A stretch of 12,434 bases of DNA from Methanomethylophilus sp963631655 (GTDB lineage Archaea; Thermoplasmatota; Thermoplasmata; Methanomassiliicoccales; Methanomethylophilaceae). The stretch lies in NCBI GenBank assembly GCA_963631655.1, contig CAVGRR010000046.1, forward strand, positions 1-12,434. Reading direction: 5' to 3'. Shown piece after piece: positions 1 through 7,549 of this stretch; positions within the stretch are counted from its first letter, which is position 1; each line of letters begins with the position of its first letter. A program made the translations under genes and the position numbers. A model generated the notes under the pieces. It was not told the DNA's origin. It ran no database searches and was given only the letters and a program-made list of their open reading frames with translations.

Positions 1-1704
1 CGCGTAGTTGGTGTAATCATGTCCGACACCGTCGGTTCCGGCAGTGAACTTCAATACTGTGACCCCGTTGCATCCGTGGAACGCAGGATACCTTTCCGAG
101 CAGATACAGTCAAGGGTTATCGGAATGGTGAGTTCGGTCAGTTTCTTGCAGTTGTAGAACGTGTGACAGCCGAGGGATTCCACGCTGTTCGGGATCACAA
201 TGGAAGTGATGTTCAGTTCGCGGAACGCATCGGATCCGATGTGCTTGATACCTTCCTCGAACACGATCTCCTTCAGAACTCCCCTGCTCTGATACCAGGG
301 TGTTTTCTGATACCAGGAATAACCTGTGTCGTATGCGGTATAATTGTACCCGTAACCGGAGCCGGGCGTGAAAGTGACTTTCACCAGTTCTGAAACGCCC
401 TCGAATGCAGGAAAGCGGTAGTTGTACCACGCGGTAGCTTTGAGGCTGATCGGAATGGTGAGTTCGGTCAGTTTCTTGCAATTGCAGAATGTGTGCTCTC
501 CCAGAGAGGTGACAGAATCGGGGATCACAAGAGATGTAATGTTCAGCTCACGGAACGCATTGGATCCGATATGTTTGATACCTTCCTCGAACACGATCTC
601 CTTCAGGCAGGCCCTGCTCTGATACCAGGGGGTGTTCTGATACCAGTAGTCCTCCATGTACGTGTTATAGTCCTGTTCGTATCCGTTCTTTCCAGGGGTG
701 AAGGTGATCTTCTCAATCCCTTTGCAGCCAACGATGGCATGCCCGTCAGATATGTTGTTCAAAGTTATCGGAATGATCAGTTCGCTGATGTTGGTGTGAT
801 AGAACATATACCCTCCGAGAGAGGTGATATCATCGGAGATGACGATCTTCTTGGTGATACTGTGGTTCATGTTCCAGGGGGAGAGATCGGTATTGTCTGC
901 GTTTCCCCACCCGTCAGTGTAATAGAACGGTGCCCCGTTTCCGCGGGTGATGGTGACGCTGTTGACTGCCATGCATCCCTGGAATGCAGGATATTTCTCG
1001 TTTCCGTAGGAGTTGAGGCTCACCGGAATGGTGAGGTCGGTTAGTTCAGTGCAGTTGAGGAAGCAGTGGTTTCCGAGTGATGTCACGGAATCGGGAAGCA
1101 CGACCTTTGTGATGTTCAATCCACAGAAAGCAGATGAACCGATGTGGGTGACCCCGTCGGCGAAGTCGATCTCCCTCAGAGAGTCCCTGCTCAGGTACCA
1201 CGGTGTCTGCTGATACCAGTTGTCGGTTCCTTCATAAGCGGAGTAATTGACGCCGTATCCGTCTTTTCCGTAGGTGAAATTGATCTTTTCGATGTTGTAA
1301 CAGACAGCGAACGCACAGCATTCGTCGGCCGTCGCGGCATTGAGGGTTATCGGAATGGTGAGTTCCTTCAGATGTTCGCAGTCAAGGAAGGCCCACTTTC
1401 CGAGATAAGTGATCCCGTCGCCGATGATGATCTTCGTGATATTCTCACGGTAGCTGTACCACGGTGCACGGACATCATCATAGTTGTACATCTCACCGGA
1501 ACCGTTAATCTCCAGGGTGCCGTCCGAATAGATATAGTAGCAGGCGTTCGGTCCGCACCATCCGCCTTCTACCAATTCCGCAGAGGATCCGTCTGCCTCT
1601 GCGTGAAGTACGAACAACATCGTCATTGCGGATGCGAAGACTGCTGTTGCGATTAGAGCGGTTCTGAGTTTTTGGGAGTTGTCAGTTTTGAATATATTGT
1701 AAAT
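1..1704 (-). CDS. Secreted BspA-like LRR_5 surface protein, paralogue E (3' end outside window)
   Basis: The frame is open from 1704 to the left edge (568 codons) with no stop, so the C-terminal cap is missing from the window. The start is taken as ATT at 1704-1702, 7 bases after GAGG. An in-frame TGA at 1716-1714 blocks any upstream extension, and the first conventional start in frame is ATG at 1626, which would remove most of the signal peptide. The N-terminus has a basic stretch (K6, K12, R14), a hydrophobic core up to about residue 32 and a likely cleavage site near HAEA. Next come the WCGP and YSDGTLEI module found in all paralogues and five PW-initiated LRR modules. Modules 4 and 5 are near-duplicates. 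Secretion and adhesin-like display are inferred from the family; the ligand is unknown. It has its own promoter at 1821-1863. Confidence 0.88.
   Translation of the reverse strand, partial: MYNIFKTDNSQKLRTALIATAVFASAMTMLFVLHAEADGSSAELVEGGWCGPNACYYIYSDGTLEINGSGEMYNYDDVRAPWYSYRENITKIIIGDGITYLGKWAFLDCEHLKELTIPITLNAATADECCAFAVCYNIEKINFTYGKDGYGVNYSAYEGTDNWYQQTPWYLSRDSLREIDFADGVTHIGSSAFCGLNITKVVLPDSVTSLGNHCFLNCTELTDLTIPVSLNSYGNEKYPAFQGCMAVNSVTITRGNGAPFYYTDGWGNADNTDLSPWNMNHSITKKIVISDDITSLGGYMFYHTNISELIIPITLNNISDGHAIVGCKGIEKITFTPGKNGYEQDYNTYMEDYWYQNTPWYQSRACLKEIVFEEGIKHIGSNAFRELNITSLVIPDSVTSLGEHTFCNCKKLTELTIPISLKATAWYNYRFPAFEGVSELVKVTFTPGSGYGYNYTAYDTGYSWYQKTPWYQSRGVLKEIVFEEGIKHIGSDAFRELNITSIVIPNSVESLGCHTFYNCKKLTELTIPITLDCICSERYPAFHGCNGVTVLKFTAGTDGVGHDYTNYA
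118..317 (-). repeat. Intragenic direct repeat in E, copy 2 (partner 448-646)
   Basis: This stretch aligns over its whole length with 448-646 at roughly 85% by eye and is offset by 330 bases (110 codons, in frame). It encodes the LRR part of module 5: TPWYQSR, EEGIKHIG, AFRELNIT and LTELTIP. It is best explained by duplication of a module inside E. Confidence 0.75.
448..646 (-). repeat. Intragenic direct repeat in E, copy 1 (partner 118-317)
   Basis: This is the matching copy encoding module 4 of E. At the corresponding place C and B carry a different, divergent module (NPWN...EEGVT), so E has lost or replaced that module with a copy of its neighbour. Confidence 0.75.
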
Positions 1705-1705
1705 G
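1689..1705 (-). repeat. 17-base identity with 9353-9369
   Basis: The first codons of E (ATT TAC AAT ATA TTC) are repeated exactly, in the same orientation, in the AT-rich region upstream of A at 9353-9369. There the frame stops two codons later and no ribosome binding site is visible. It may be a relic of another copy's start or an AT-rich coincidence. Confidence 0.4.
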
Positions 1706-1715
1706 TTACAACCTC
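1702..1715 (-). promoter_or_regulatory. Ribosome binding site and ATT start of E
   Basis: On the minus strand GAGG (1715-1712) is followed after 7 bases by ATT TAC (1704-1699). The same spacing and the same ATH-TAY dipeptide start occur in A, C and D. The site decides the start because an in-frame TGA (1716-1714) overlaps the GAGG and no ATG, GTG or TTG codon follows in frame until 1626. Confidence 0.6.
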
Positions 1716-1760
1716 AGTGTTGCTGCATTTCTTCAGCTTTTCAGATCTTCCAGACCTGTG

Positions 1761-1863
1761 TGGTGTTGAACATCGGATTTGTTGCACAGCCTTTGTTCGA
1801 TATAGGGACACCTTGCAGAGTATTTGTAAAATCCCGGCAATCTTCATATACAAGAGGAATTCA
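1761..1863 (-). repeat. Promoter-leader block of E, homologous to 9229-9331
   Basis: This region aligns without gaps to 9229-9331 upstream of A, with about three quarters of positions identical by hand count. Three islands are perfect or nearly so: the TATA element, an 11-base block (TTTTACAAATA on the minus strand) and a 13-base block (GCTGTGCAACAAA). The rest of the leader, closer to the start codon, is diverged. Confidence 0.8.
1821..1856 (-). promoter_or_regulatory. Promoter of E (TATA box and probable start site)
   Basis: On the minus strand CTTGTATATGAA (1854-1843) is a good archaeal TATA box. About 22-25 bases downstream lies TTTTACAAATA (1831-1821), identical at the same spacing upstream of A and probably containing the transcription start. 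This gives a leader of about 120 bases before the ATT codon. Confidence 0.6.
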
Positions 1864-2028
1864 AGATTAATTACAGAAAATTTGCAGACAATTGGTAACG
1901 GTCACTTTATAATAAACGATTATTAAGTGTTGATTTAATCTATAATTCGAAAAACATCGAAGTTATTACAATTAAATGTGGTTTAGTTTGAAACAGTATT
2001 TATCCGATTTCAAGGGAAAAAGGCCCCG
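1864..2028. other. AT-rich spacer between D terminator and E promoter
   Basis: Most of this stretch is AT-rich and shows no open frame of useful length, no tRNA-like fold and no repeat beyond simple AT runs. It probably holds upstream promoter sequence for E. I see nothing else in it. Confidence 0.6.
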
Positions 2029-2068
2029 AAAAATGTTGTGATGGGAGCTCCCTGCGGGAGCCCCCATC
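2029..2068 (-). terminator. Terminator after D
   Basis: The arms 2056-2068 and 2040-2052 form a 13-base-pair stem around a 3-base loop; one pair is G-U on the minus strand. A T5 run (2033-2029) follows on that strand and a second lies at 2019-2015. It sits about 40 bases past the D stop and before the promoter of E, so it should end the B-C-D transcript. A short T4 on the other side could also serve plus-strand RNA. Confidence 0.7.
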
Positions 2069-2108
2069 TGGTTTTAATCGATGTCGGGTACCTGTAATGA
2101 TAATCCAT

Positions 2109-3458
2109 TCACAAGTGGAACCGGTCTATGTAGTCGATTTCGGCAAGGCAATCCGTCACGGAGCTCACCTGAGCATCGGACACACGTTCGTCAGTATACA
2201 GGTGCCCTTCATCTCCGATGTAGGTATGTCCGCTCAGAGCTGCTGCATGATTATCCACCGGTATCCTGTCAGGATTGTAGAAGAAAAATCCGTCAAAGGC
2301 ATGAGCTCCGATGTGAGTGATCCCACCATCGAACGAGATCATCGTTATGGACATTTTGCTCTGATACCAGGGGGTGAGCTGATACCATACTTCGCTTTTT
2401 CTTTCTCCGGTGTAATCGAATCCGTGTCCGTCTTTTCCGCAGGTGAAGCGGATTTTCTCGATCTTGCAGCAATATGCGAAGGGAGGGCATCCGTCACATA
2501 TCACGCAGTCTACGGTGATAGGGATGGTGAGTTCACTGATGTTGCATTCGCGGAACATATCCTTTCCGAGGGAGGCGACATCATCGCAGATGACGACCTT
2601 CTTTGCGACGTCGGGGTTCATGTTCCAGGGGGCGAATTTCCAGCAGTCGGAGCTTCCCCACCAAGGGACGTAATCGAACGGAATCCCGTTTCCGCAGGTG
2701 AAGGTCACGTTTTCAATTGCCATACATCCCTGGAATGCGGGGTATGTTTCATTTCCGTAGGAGTTGAGGCTCACTGGGATGGTGAGATCGGACAGTTTAG
2801 TGCAGTTGAAGAAACAGTGGTTTCCGAGGGAGGTCACGGTGTCGGGAAGAACGACCTTCGTGATGTTCAGTTCACGGAAGGCATCCGAACCGATGTGGGT
2901 AACCCCGTCGGCGAAGGTGATGGTCTTCAGGCTGTCCTTGCTCTCGTACCAGGGGGTGTTTTGATACCAGGCGTTTGAATCCGGGTATGCGGCATAGTTG
3001 TATCCATACCCGTTCCAGCCACAGGTGAAGCTGATCTTCTCGATCCTGTAGCAACCTGCGAAGGCAGGGAATGCGTCGGAAACCACACTGTTTGTGGTGA
3101 TAGGCATTGTGAGTTCTGTGACATGTTTCAGACCTATGAACGCAGATGCTCCGAGTTTTGTGATACCATCGCAGATGACGATCTTCGTGATATCGTCACG
3201 GTGATCATACCACGGAGCATGTGTGAAACCGTTGTAGTCATACATGCTGCCGGAACCGTCGATCTCCAGGGTGCCGTCAGAATAGATATAATAATGGGCG
3301 TACGGTCCGCACCATCCGCCATCTATGAGCTCTGCAGAGGAATTCTCTGTTTCCGCATGAAGGATGAACAGCACCGTCATTGCAGAAGCGATGACGGCCA
3401 GGATGACCAAGGCCGTTCTGAGTTTTGGTGAATTCTTTGTTCTGATTTCGGTGTAGAT
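2109..3458 (-). CDS. Secreted BspA-like LRR_5 surface protein, paralogue D (short form)
   Basis: The product is 449 residues if started at ATC (3458-3456), which follows GGAGG by 7 bases. A TTG at 3410 is the first conventional start in frame but would remove the basic n-region and has no ribosome binding site. Residues 1-35 form a signal peptide (IYTEIRT, then a hydrophobic core). Then come WCGP, the YSDGTLEI module and four PW modules (APWY, TPWY, APWN, TPWY), against six in B and C. The C-terminal cap (from about residue 382) is diverged: it lacks the TAENL motif but keeps LSGH. The tail ends in RFHL, not IRRL. It is the last gene of the B-C-D run. The role is surface adhesion or interaction by family; the partner is unknown. 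Confidence 0.9.
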   Translation of the reverse strand: MYTEIRTKNSPKLRTALVILAVIASAMTVLFILHAETENSSAELIDGGWCGPYAHYYIYSDGTLEIDGSGSMYDYNGFTHAPWYDHRDDITKIVICDGITKLGASAFIGLKHVTELTMPITTNSVVSDAFPAFAGCYRIEKISFTCGWNGYGYNYAAYPDSNAWYQNTPWYESKDSLKTITFADGVTHIGSDAFRELNITKVVLPDTVTSLGNHCFFNCTKLSDLTIPVSLNSYGNETYPAFQGCMAIENVTFTCGNGIPFDYVPWWGSSDCWKFAPWNMNPDVAKKVVICDDVASLGKDMFRECNISELTIPITVDCVICDGCPPFAYCCKIEKIRFTCGKDGHGFDYTGERKSEVWYQLTPWYQSKMSITMISFDGGITHIGAHAFDGFFFYNPDRIPVDNHAAALSGHTYIGDEGHLYTDERVSDAQVSSVTDCLAEIDYIDRFHL

Positions 3459-3480
3459 GTTAAAACCTCCTTTTGTTCAC
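3421..3480 (-). repeat. Duplicated intergenic junction (C/D), partner 5401-5460
   Basis: It is identical at about 52 of 60 positions (hand count) to the B/C junction exactly 1980 bases away. The block covers the stop codon of the upstream gene, GGAGG, the ATC start and the first codons of the downstream gene. C, or the block containing it, therefore seems to have arisen by tandem duplication that carried its junction along. Confidence 0.75.
3456..3470 (-). promoter_or_regulatory. Ribosome binding site and ATC start of D
   Basis: A perfect GGAGG (3470-3466) stands 7 bases before ATC TAC (3458-3453). The stop of C (TGA, 3479-3477) is in frame 6 codons before the ATC, so D cannot start earlier. 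The sequence matches the C start site closely. Confidence 0.65.
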
Positions 3481-5438
3481 AGGCGCCGGATGCCCGTATA
3501 GACGGCGGCTGTCGGATCACCCGTTGCGGCCGCCGGATGACTGACCGTATATGTTCCGTCATCGGCCTTTATGAAGACGTGTCCGCTCAGGCATTCCGCA
3601 ACAGGCTGCAGGACCTCCCCGTCAGATCCGATGAAGGTGTATCCGATGAAGGTCTTGGTGCCGATGTAGGTGATCCCGCGGTCGAGTGTGATAACATCAG
3701 GGTGACGGTACGGGGTGCACCAGAAAGGTGCATAGTTCCCGTAATCGAATCCGACACCGTCGGTTCCGATGGTGAATCTCAAGGCATTGACCGCATCGCA
3801 TCCCTGGAACGCGGGATACCTTTCCGAACAGATACTGTCGAGAGTTATCGGAATGGTGAGGTCTGTCAGCTTACTGCAGTTGTAGAATGTGTGGCATCCC
3901 AGAGATTCCACACTGTTCGGGATCACGAGAGAAGTGATGTTCAGCTCACGGAACGCATCCGATCCGATGTGCTTGATACCTTCCTCGAACACGATCTCCT
4001 TCAGGGTGTCCCTGCAGATGTACCAGGGGGTGTAGAGGTAACAGCAGTTCTTTCCGGAGTACGCGGCATAATCCTGTCCGTATCCGGTGCCGGGCGTGAA
4101 GGTGATCTTCTCCAATCCGGACACTTCGTCAAAAGCGCACATGTAAGTGTCCATATGTTGTACAGGGACCTTGTTGTCAAGCCATACCGCGTTGAGACTG
4201 ATCGGGAGGGTCAGTTCCTTTATTGTGGTATGTGCAAATGTCTGCTTACCCAATCCGCTGAGTGAATTCGGGAGGACGATCTTAGATGCGACGCACCCGT
4301 AGAACATGTACGCCCCCAGACGGGTCACGCCCTCCTCCACGGTGATGAGGTCGATCTTCGCAGCGGTGTTCCAGGGGTTGCATCTGGATGTGTCCGCAGT
4401 GTAATCGGGTCCGTATCCGTTGCCTTTGGTGATGGTGAGCCTGGTGAGGTTGATGTATCCCACGCTGTTGACATGGAATGCCCCGCTGTCACCGCATTTC
4501 ACACTGACCGGGATGGTGAGTTCGCCGATGTTGCACCCCAAGAACATGTACTTTCCGAGGGAGGAGACATCTTCGGAGATGACGATCTTCTTTGTGATGT
4601 AGGGGTTCATATTCCATGGGGCGAGTTTCGTATTGTAAGCACCCCCCCACCAGTGGGAGTAATCGAACGGAACTCCGTTTCCGCGGGTGAAGATCACGTT
4701 CTTGATCGCCATACATCCCTGGAATGCGGGATATGTCTCGTTTCCGTAGGGGTTGAGGCTCACCGGGATGGTGAGATCTGTGAGTTCAGTGCAGTCGAAG
4801 AAGCAGTGGTTCCCGAGAGATGTCACTGAATCCGGAAGTACGAACTTTGTGAGTTTCAGTCCGCGGAATGCATCATTTCCGATGTGGGTGATGCCGTCCG
4901 CAAAATTGATCTCATAAAGGTGAGACTTGAACTGCCAGGGTGTAACAGCATACCAGGAATCGCCACCGTTGTATGCGGCATAATCATATCCCCAACCGCC
5001 GTTTCCCGGAGTGAAGCTCACTTTTACGACATTGGGACACCACTGAAAGGCGGGGAAAGTGTCTGAAACCACGCTGTTGACAGTGATAGGTATAGTGAGT
5101 GCGTATAAATTCCAACACTCGTAAAATGCCCACCGTCCCAGACCGGTGATGTCGTCACCGATGATGATCTCGATAATATCATTGTGATGGTCATACCATG
5201 GTGCGCGTTCGTTCACATAGTCGTACATCCTGCCGGACCCGCTGATCTCCAGCGTTCCGTCTGAGTAGGTATAGTAGGCGTTCGGTCCGCACTGACCGCT
5301 TTCGGTCGCCTCTGCAGAAGAATTGTCCGATCCGTTGTGAAGAACGAAGAGCACCGCCATAGCGGAAACGATGACGGTCAGGATGATCAAGGCTGTTCTG
5401 AGTTTTGGCGAGTTGTTTGTTCTGATCTTGGTATAGAT
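3477..5438 (-). CDS. Secreted BspA-like LRR_5 surface protein, paralogue C
   Basis: The product is 653 residues from ATC at 5438-5436, placed 7 bases after a perfect GGAGG. The next conventional start, TTG at 5390, lacks a binding site and would leave a signal peptide without basic residues. After the signal peptide (IYTKIRT plus hydrophobic core) come CGPNAYY, the YSDGTLEI module and six PW modules of about 81 to 116 residues. Each combines LRR_5 strands (for example DGITHIG, AFRGL, LTDLTIP) with an aromatic, Gly-rich linker (FTxGxG..DY..Y...W). The C-terminal cap from about residue 591 carries YIG...GYTF.GSDG and LSGH. The last four residues are IRRL. It lies 18 bases after B and 18 bases before D, so it is almost certainly cotranscribed with both. 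Confidence 0.92.
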   Translation of the reverse strand: MYTKIRTNNSPKLRTALIILTVIVSAMAVLFVLHNGSDNSSAEATESGQCGPNAYYTYSDGTLEISGSGRMYDYVNERAPWYDHHNDIIEIIIGDDITGLGRWAFYECWNLYALTIPITVNSVVSDTFPAFQWCPNVVKVSFTPGNGGWGYDYAAYNGGDSWYAVTPWQFKSHLYEINFADGITHIGNDAFRGLKLTKFVLPDSVTSLGNHCFFDCTELTDLTIPVSLNPYGNETYPAFQGCMAIKNVIFTRGNGVPFDYSHWWGGAYNTKLAPWNMNPYITKKIVISEDVSSLGKYMFLGCNIGELTIPVSVKCGDSGAFHVNSVGYINLTRLTITKGNGYGPDYTADTSRCNPWNTAAKIDLITVEEGVTRLGAYMFYGCVASKIVLPNSLSGLGKQTFAHTTIKELTLPISLNAVWLDNKVPVQHMDTYMCAFDEVSGLEKITFTPGTGYGQDYAAYSGKNCCYLYTPWYICRDTLKEIVFEEGIKHIGSDAFRELNITSLVIPNSVESLGCHTFYNCSKLTDLTIPITLDSICSERYPAFQGCDAVNALRFTIGTDGVGFDYGNYAPFWCTPYRHPDVITLDRGITYIGTKTFIGYTFIGSDGEVLQPVAECLSGHVFIKADDGTYTVSHPAAATGDPTAAVYTGIRRL

Positions 5439-5460
5439 GGTAAAACCTCCGTTTGTTCAC
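5401..5460 (-). repeat. Duplicated intergenic junction (B/C), partner 3421-3480
   Basis: This is the matching copy of the C/D junction: upstream stop TGA, GGAGG, ATC TAT start and first codons, offset by exactly 1980 bases. Confidence 0.75.
5436..5450 (-). promoter_or_regulatory. Ribosome binding site and ATC start of C
   Basis: GGAGG (5450-5446) is followed after 7 bases by ATC TAT (5438-5433). The B stop TGA (5459-5457) is in frame 6 codons upstream, and no ATG, GTG or TTG codon lies in frame before 5390. Confidence 0.65.
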
Positions 5461-7415
5461 AGACGTCTGATGTCTGTAGTGATGTCTGCCTTCAGGATCG
5501 GTCCCGTGTCACTGGAACTATGATCTGATGTGGCCCGTTCTGTTCCAGAGTTGACGATCCACATGTTGCCGTCCATCCCTGCGAACGAGTTTCCGCTCAG
5601 ATTCTCCGCTGTAGGCTCAATAATTCCATCATTCCCGTAGAATGTGTACCCGAAGAAGGTGTCATGCCCGATGTAGACGATGCCGCTGTCGAAGGTCAGG
5701 TGGGTCGTGGGTGTCCTGACGAATTTCGCCCAGGGCGGGAAATAGTCATTGTAATAATCGAATCCGGTCCCGTCGGCTCCGGCGGTGAAATGCACGTTCT
5801 CGATATCGCACTCTCCGAATGCCGGGTATGCGCCGGAGGCGACACAGTCGAGGGTGATCGGGACGGTGATGTCAGTCAGATAGTAACAGTTGTAGAATGT
5901 GTGGCATCCCAGGGATTCGACGCAGTCGGGGATGACGACGGATTCGATCCTCAGTTCGCGGAACGCATCTGATCCTATGTGCTTGATACCGTCTTTGAAC
6001 ACGATCTCCTTCAGAGTGTCCCTGCACAGGTACCAGGGGGTGTTCTTGTACCAGCAGTTGTCGACGTCGTCGTAGGCGCAGTAATCCTTTCCGTACCCTG
6101 TGCCGGGAATGAATGTGATCTTTTCGATCCCTTTCACGCAGTCGAAGGCGGGATATCCGTCGATCCATACCGCATTGAGGCTGATCGGGAGGGTCAGATA
6201 TGTTATGGTACTGTCCTTGAACGAATATTCTCCCAGAGAATACAGTGAATCCGGAAGAATGAGCGTATCTGCATAACAGCCGCGGAAGGCGTTGTTCCCG
6301 ATGTGGGTCACACCTTCTTCGATGACAAGCGTCATCAGGTTCGGTGTACCGTTCCAGGGGTTGTATTTGCAGGTGGAGTCATTGTAATCGGGTCCTCTTC
6401 CGGCACCTTTTGTCAGGGTAACCTTCTCGAGAGAATCCGATCTGATAGAGAGGAACGGGGAACCCTGGGCGCAGTCTGTGCCGATCGGGATCGTGAGGTC
6501 TATGATGTTGCATGTGTAGAACATGTATTTTCCCAGATGTAGGATATCATCGGAAATGACCACGGTCTTTGCGATGTCGGGATTCATGTTCCAAGGCGTG
6601 AAGTATTTCGCCTCAGACAGATCGTAATCGAACGGCACTCCGTTTCCGCGGGTGATGGTGACGCTGTTGATCGCTATGCATCCCTGGAATGCAGGATAAT
6701 CCTCGTCGCCGTAGGAGTTGAGGTTCACGGGGATGGTGAGGTCGGTCAGTTCAGTGCAGTCGAAGAAACAGTGTCTTCCGAGCGAGGTGACACTGTCGGG
6801 AAGTATGACCTTCGTGATGTTCAGTTCGCGGAACGCATCGTTTCCTATGTGTTCGATGCCGTAACCGAAGTTTATCTCCTTCAGGCAGTTCCTGCTTTCG
6901 TACCAGGGTGTGCACTGGTACCACGAACCGGACCCGGGGTAGGCGTAATAATCGTATCCGTATCCGGTCTGTCCGCGGGTGAAGTTTATCTTTTCGATAT
7001 GGTAGCATTTCTCGAAGACGGAATGGTCCTCGGAGACCACGCTGTCGAGGGAGATGGGCATGGTGAGCTCCCTGACCTGTTTGCAGTCCACGAACGCCCA
7101 TTCTCCGAGTTTCGTGATGCCGTCGCTGATGACTATCTTCATGATGTTATCGCGGTAACCGTACCAGGGGGCATGCACGTAACCTCCGTAATCGCACATC
7201 TCGCCTGTTCCGTTGATCTCGAGGGTGCCGTCCGAATAGATGTAATAACAGGCGTCCGGTCCGCACCATCCGCCATCTATAAGCTCTGCAGAAGAATCCT
7301 CGGTCTCCGCGTGGAGGACGAAAAGCACCGTCATCGCCGAAGCGATGACGGCAACAGCTACAAGCATGTTCCTGAGTCTCAGCGAACTGTTTTGTTTGAT
7401 TTTTCTGCAGGCCAT
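5457..7415 (-). CDS. Secreted BspA-like LRR_5 surface protein, paralogue B
   Basis: The product is 652 residues and is the only paralogue with a conventional start (ATG 7415-7413, preceded by AAAAGGA at short spacing). Its n-region (MACRKIKQNSSLRLRN) differs from the IYxxx form of the other four, but from the hydrophobic core on (VIASAMTVLF) it is the same protein. It has HAETEDSSAE, WCGPDACYY, YSDGTLEI and six PW modules. The C-terminal cap starts near residue 581 (GYTFYGNDG, TAENLSG, MDGNMWIV), with a Ser/Asp-rich stretch and an IRRL end. It begins the tight B-C-D run. Whether it is read from the A promoter or from its own is open: a weak TATA-like CATATACC lies at 7493-7486. Confidence 0.93.
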   Translation of the reverse strand: MACRKIKQNSSLRLRNMLVAVAVIASAMTVLFVLHAETEDSSAELIDGGWCGPDACYYIYSDGTLEINGTGEMCDYGGYVHAPWYGYRDNIMKIVISDGITKLGEWAFVDCKQVRELTMPISLDSVVSEDHSVFEKCYHIEKINFTRGQTGYGYDYYAYPGSGSWYQCTPWYESRNCLKEINFGYGIEHIGNDAFRELNITKVILPDSVTSLGRHCFFDCTELTDLTIPVNLNSYGDEDYPAFQGCIAINSVTITRGNGVPFDYDLSEAKYFTPWNMNPDIAKTVVISDDILHLGKYMFYTCNIIDLTIPIGTDCAQGSPFLSIRSDSLEKVTLTKGAGRGPDYNDSTCKYNPWNGTPNLMTLVIEEGVTHIGNNAFRGCYADTLILPDSLYSLGEYSFKDSTITYLTLPISLNAVWIDGYPAFDCVKGIEKITFIPGTGYGKDYCAYDDVDNCWYKNTPWYLCRDTLKEIVFKDGIKHIGSDAFRELRIESVVIPDCVESLGCHTFYNCYYLTDITVPITLDCVASGAYPAFGECDIENVHFTAGADGTGFDYYNDYFPPWAKFVRTPTTHLTFDSGIVYIGHDTFFGYTFYGNDGIIEPTAENLSGNSFAGMDGNMWIVNSGTERATSDHSSSDTGPILKADITTDIRRL

Positions 7416-7470
7416 ATCATTCCTTTTCAGCAGTTCATTCTTGCGGGGTTCGATGACAGATAATGGGTTT

Positions 7471-7508
7471 CCGCCCTGTCTGAAAGGTATATGTCCCAGA
7501 CGGGGCGG
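7471..7508. repeat. 12-base inverted repeat in the A-B gap
   Basis: The arms 7471-7482 and 7497-7508 are complementary over 12 bases, with one U-G pair in plus-strand RNA and one C-A mismatch in minus-strand RNA. The loop contains the TATA-like element at 7486-7493. It may be a regulatory palindrome for B or part of a processing or termination structure. Confidence 0.5.
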
Positions 7509-7509
7509 G

Positions 7510-7529
7510 AGGGGTCCCGAGGGACCCCT
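7510..7529 (-). terminator. Hairpin after A, possible weak terminator
   Basis: AGGGGTCCC and its complement form a perfect 9-base stem around 2 bases, 21 bases after the A stop. No T-run follows on the minus strand. As archaeal termination depends mainly on U-tracts, it may instead stabilise the 3' end of the A message or only attenuate transcription. Confidence 0.4.
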
Positions 7530-7549
7530 TTCCTAGAGAATTCATTGTT

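Noticed and set aside
118..646. CRISPR array from the repeated stretches in the LRR genes
   Set aside because: The repeats are long, imperfect, in frame and coding, with no short uniform repeat-spacer pattern and no cas genes.
1714..1728. ATG CAG CAA CAC TGA just upstream of E, in frame: a start followed by a recoded TGA
   Set aside because: A and D have no in-frame ATG before their TGA in a comparable place, so read-through cannot explain the family. The ATT start explains all four copies.
1653..1853. Leader peptide ORF upstream of E, similar to one at 9223-9510 upstream of A (shared LYM, LQI, AVQQ, RCS)
   Set aside because: The likeness comes from the conserved promoter and leader DNA. 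The shared ATG lies in the TATA box, upstream of the probable transcription start, so it would not be in the RNA.
2097..2978. Long plus-strand ORF of 293 codons (and similar ones at 3537-4265, 6771-7463, 8609-9355)
   Set aside because: These lie wholly or mostly antisense to the LRR genes, have no binding sites and look alike only because the genes on the other strand are paralogues. They are shadows.
3410..3412. TTG at 3410 (and at 5390) as start codon of D (and C)
   Set aside because: It is not conserved (CTA in E, CTC in A), has no Shine-Dalgarno sequence and would remove the basic n-region of the signal peptide, while a perfect GGAGG stands 7 bases before the upstream ATC.
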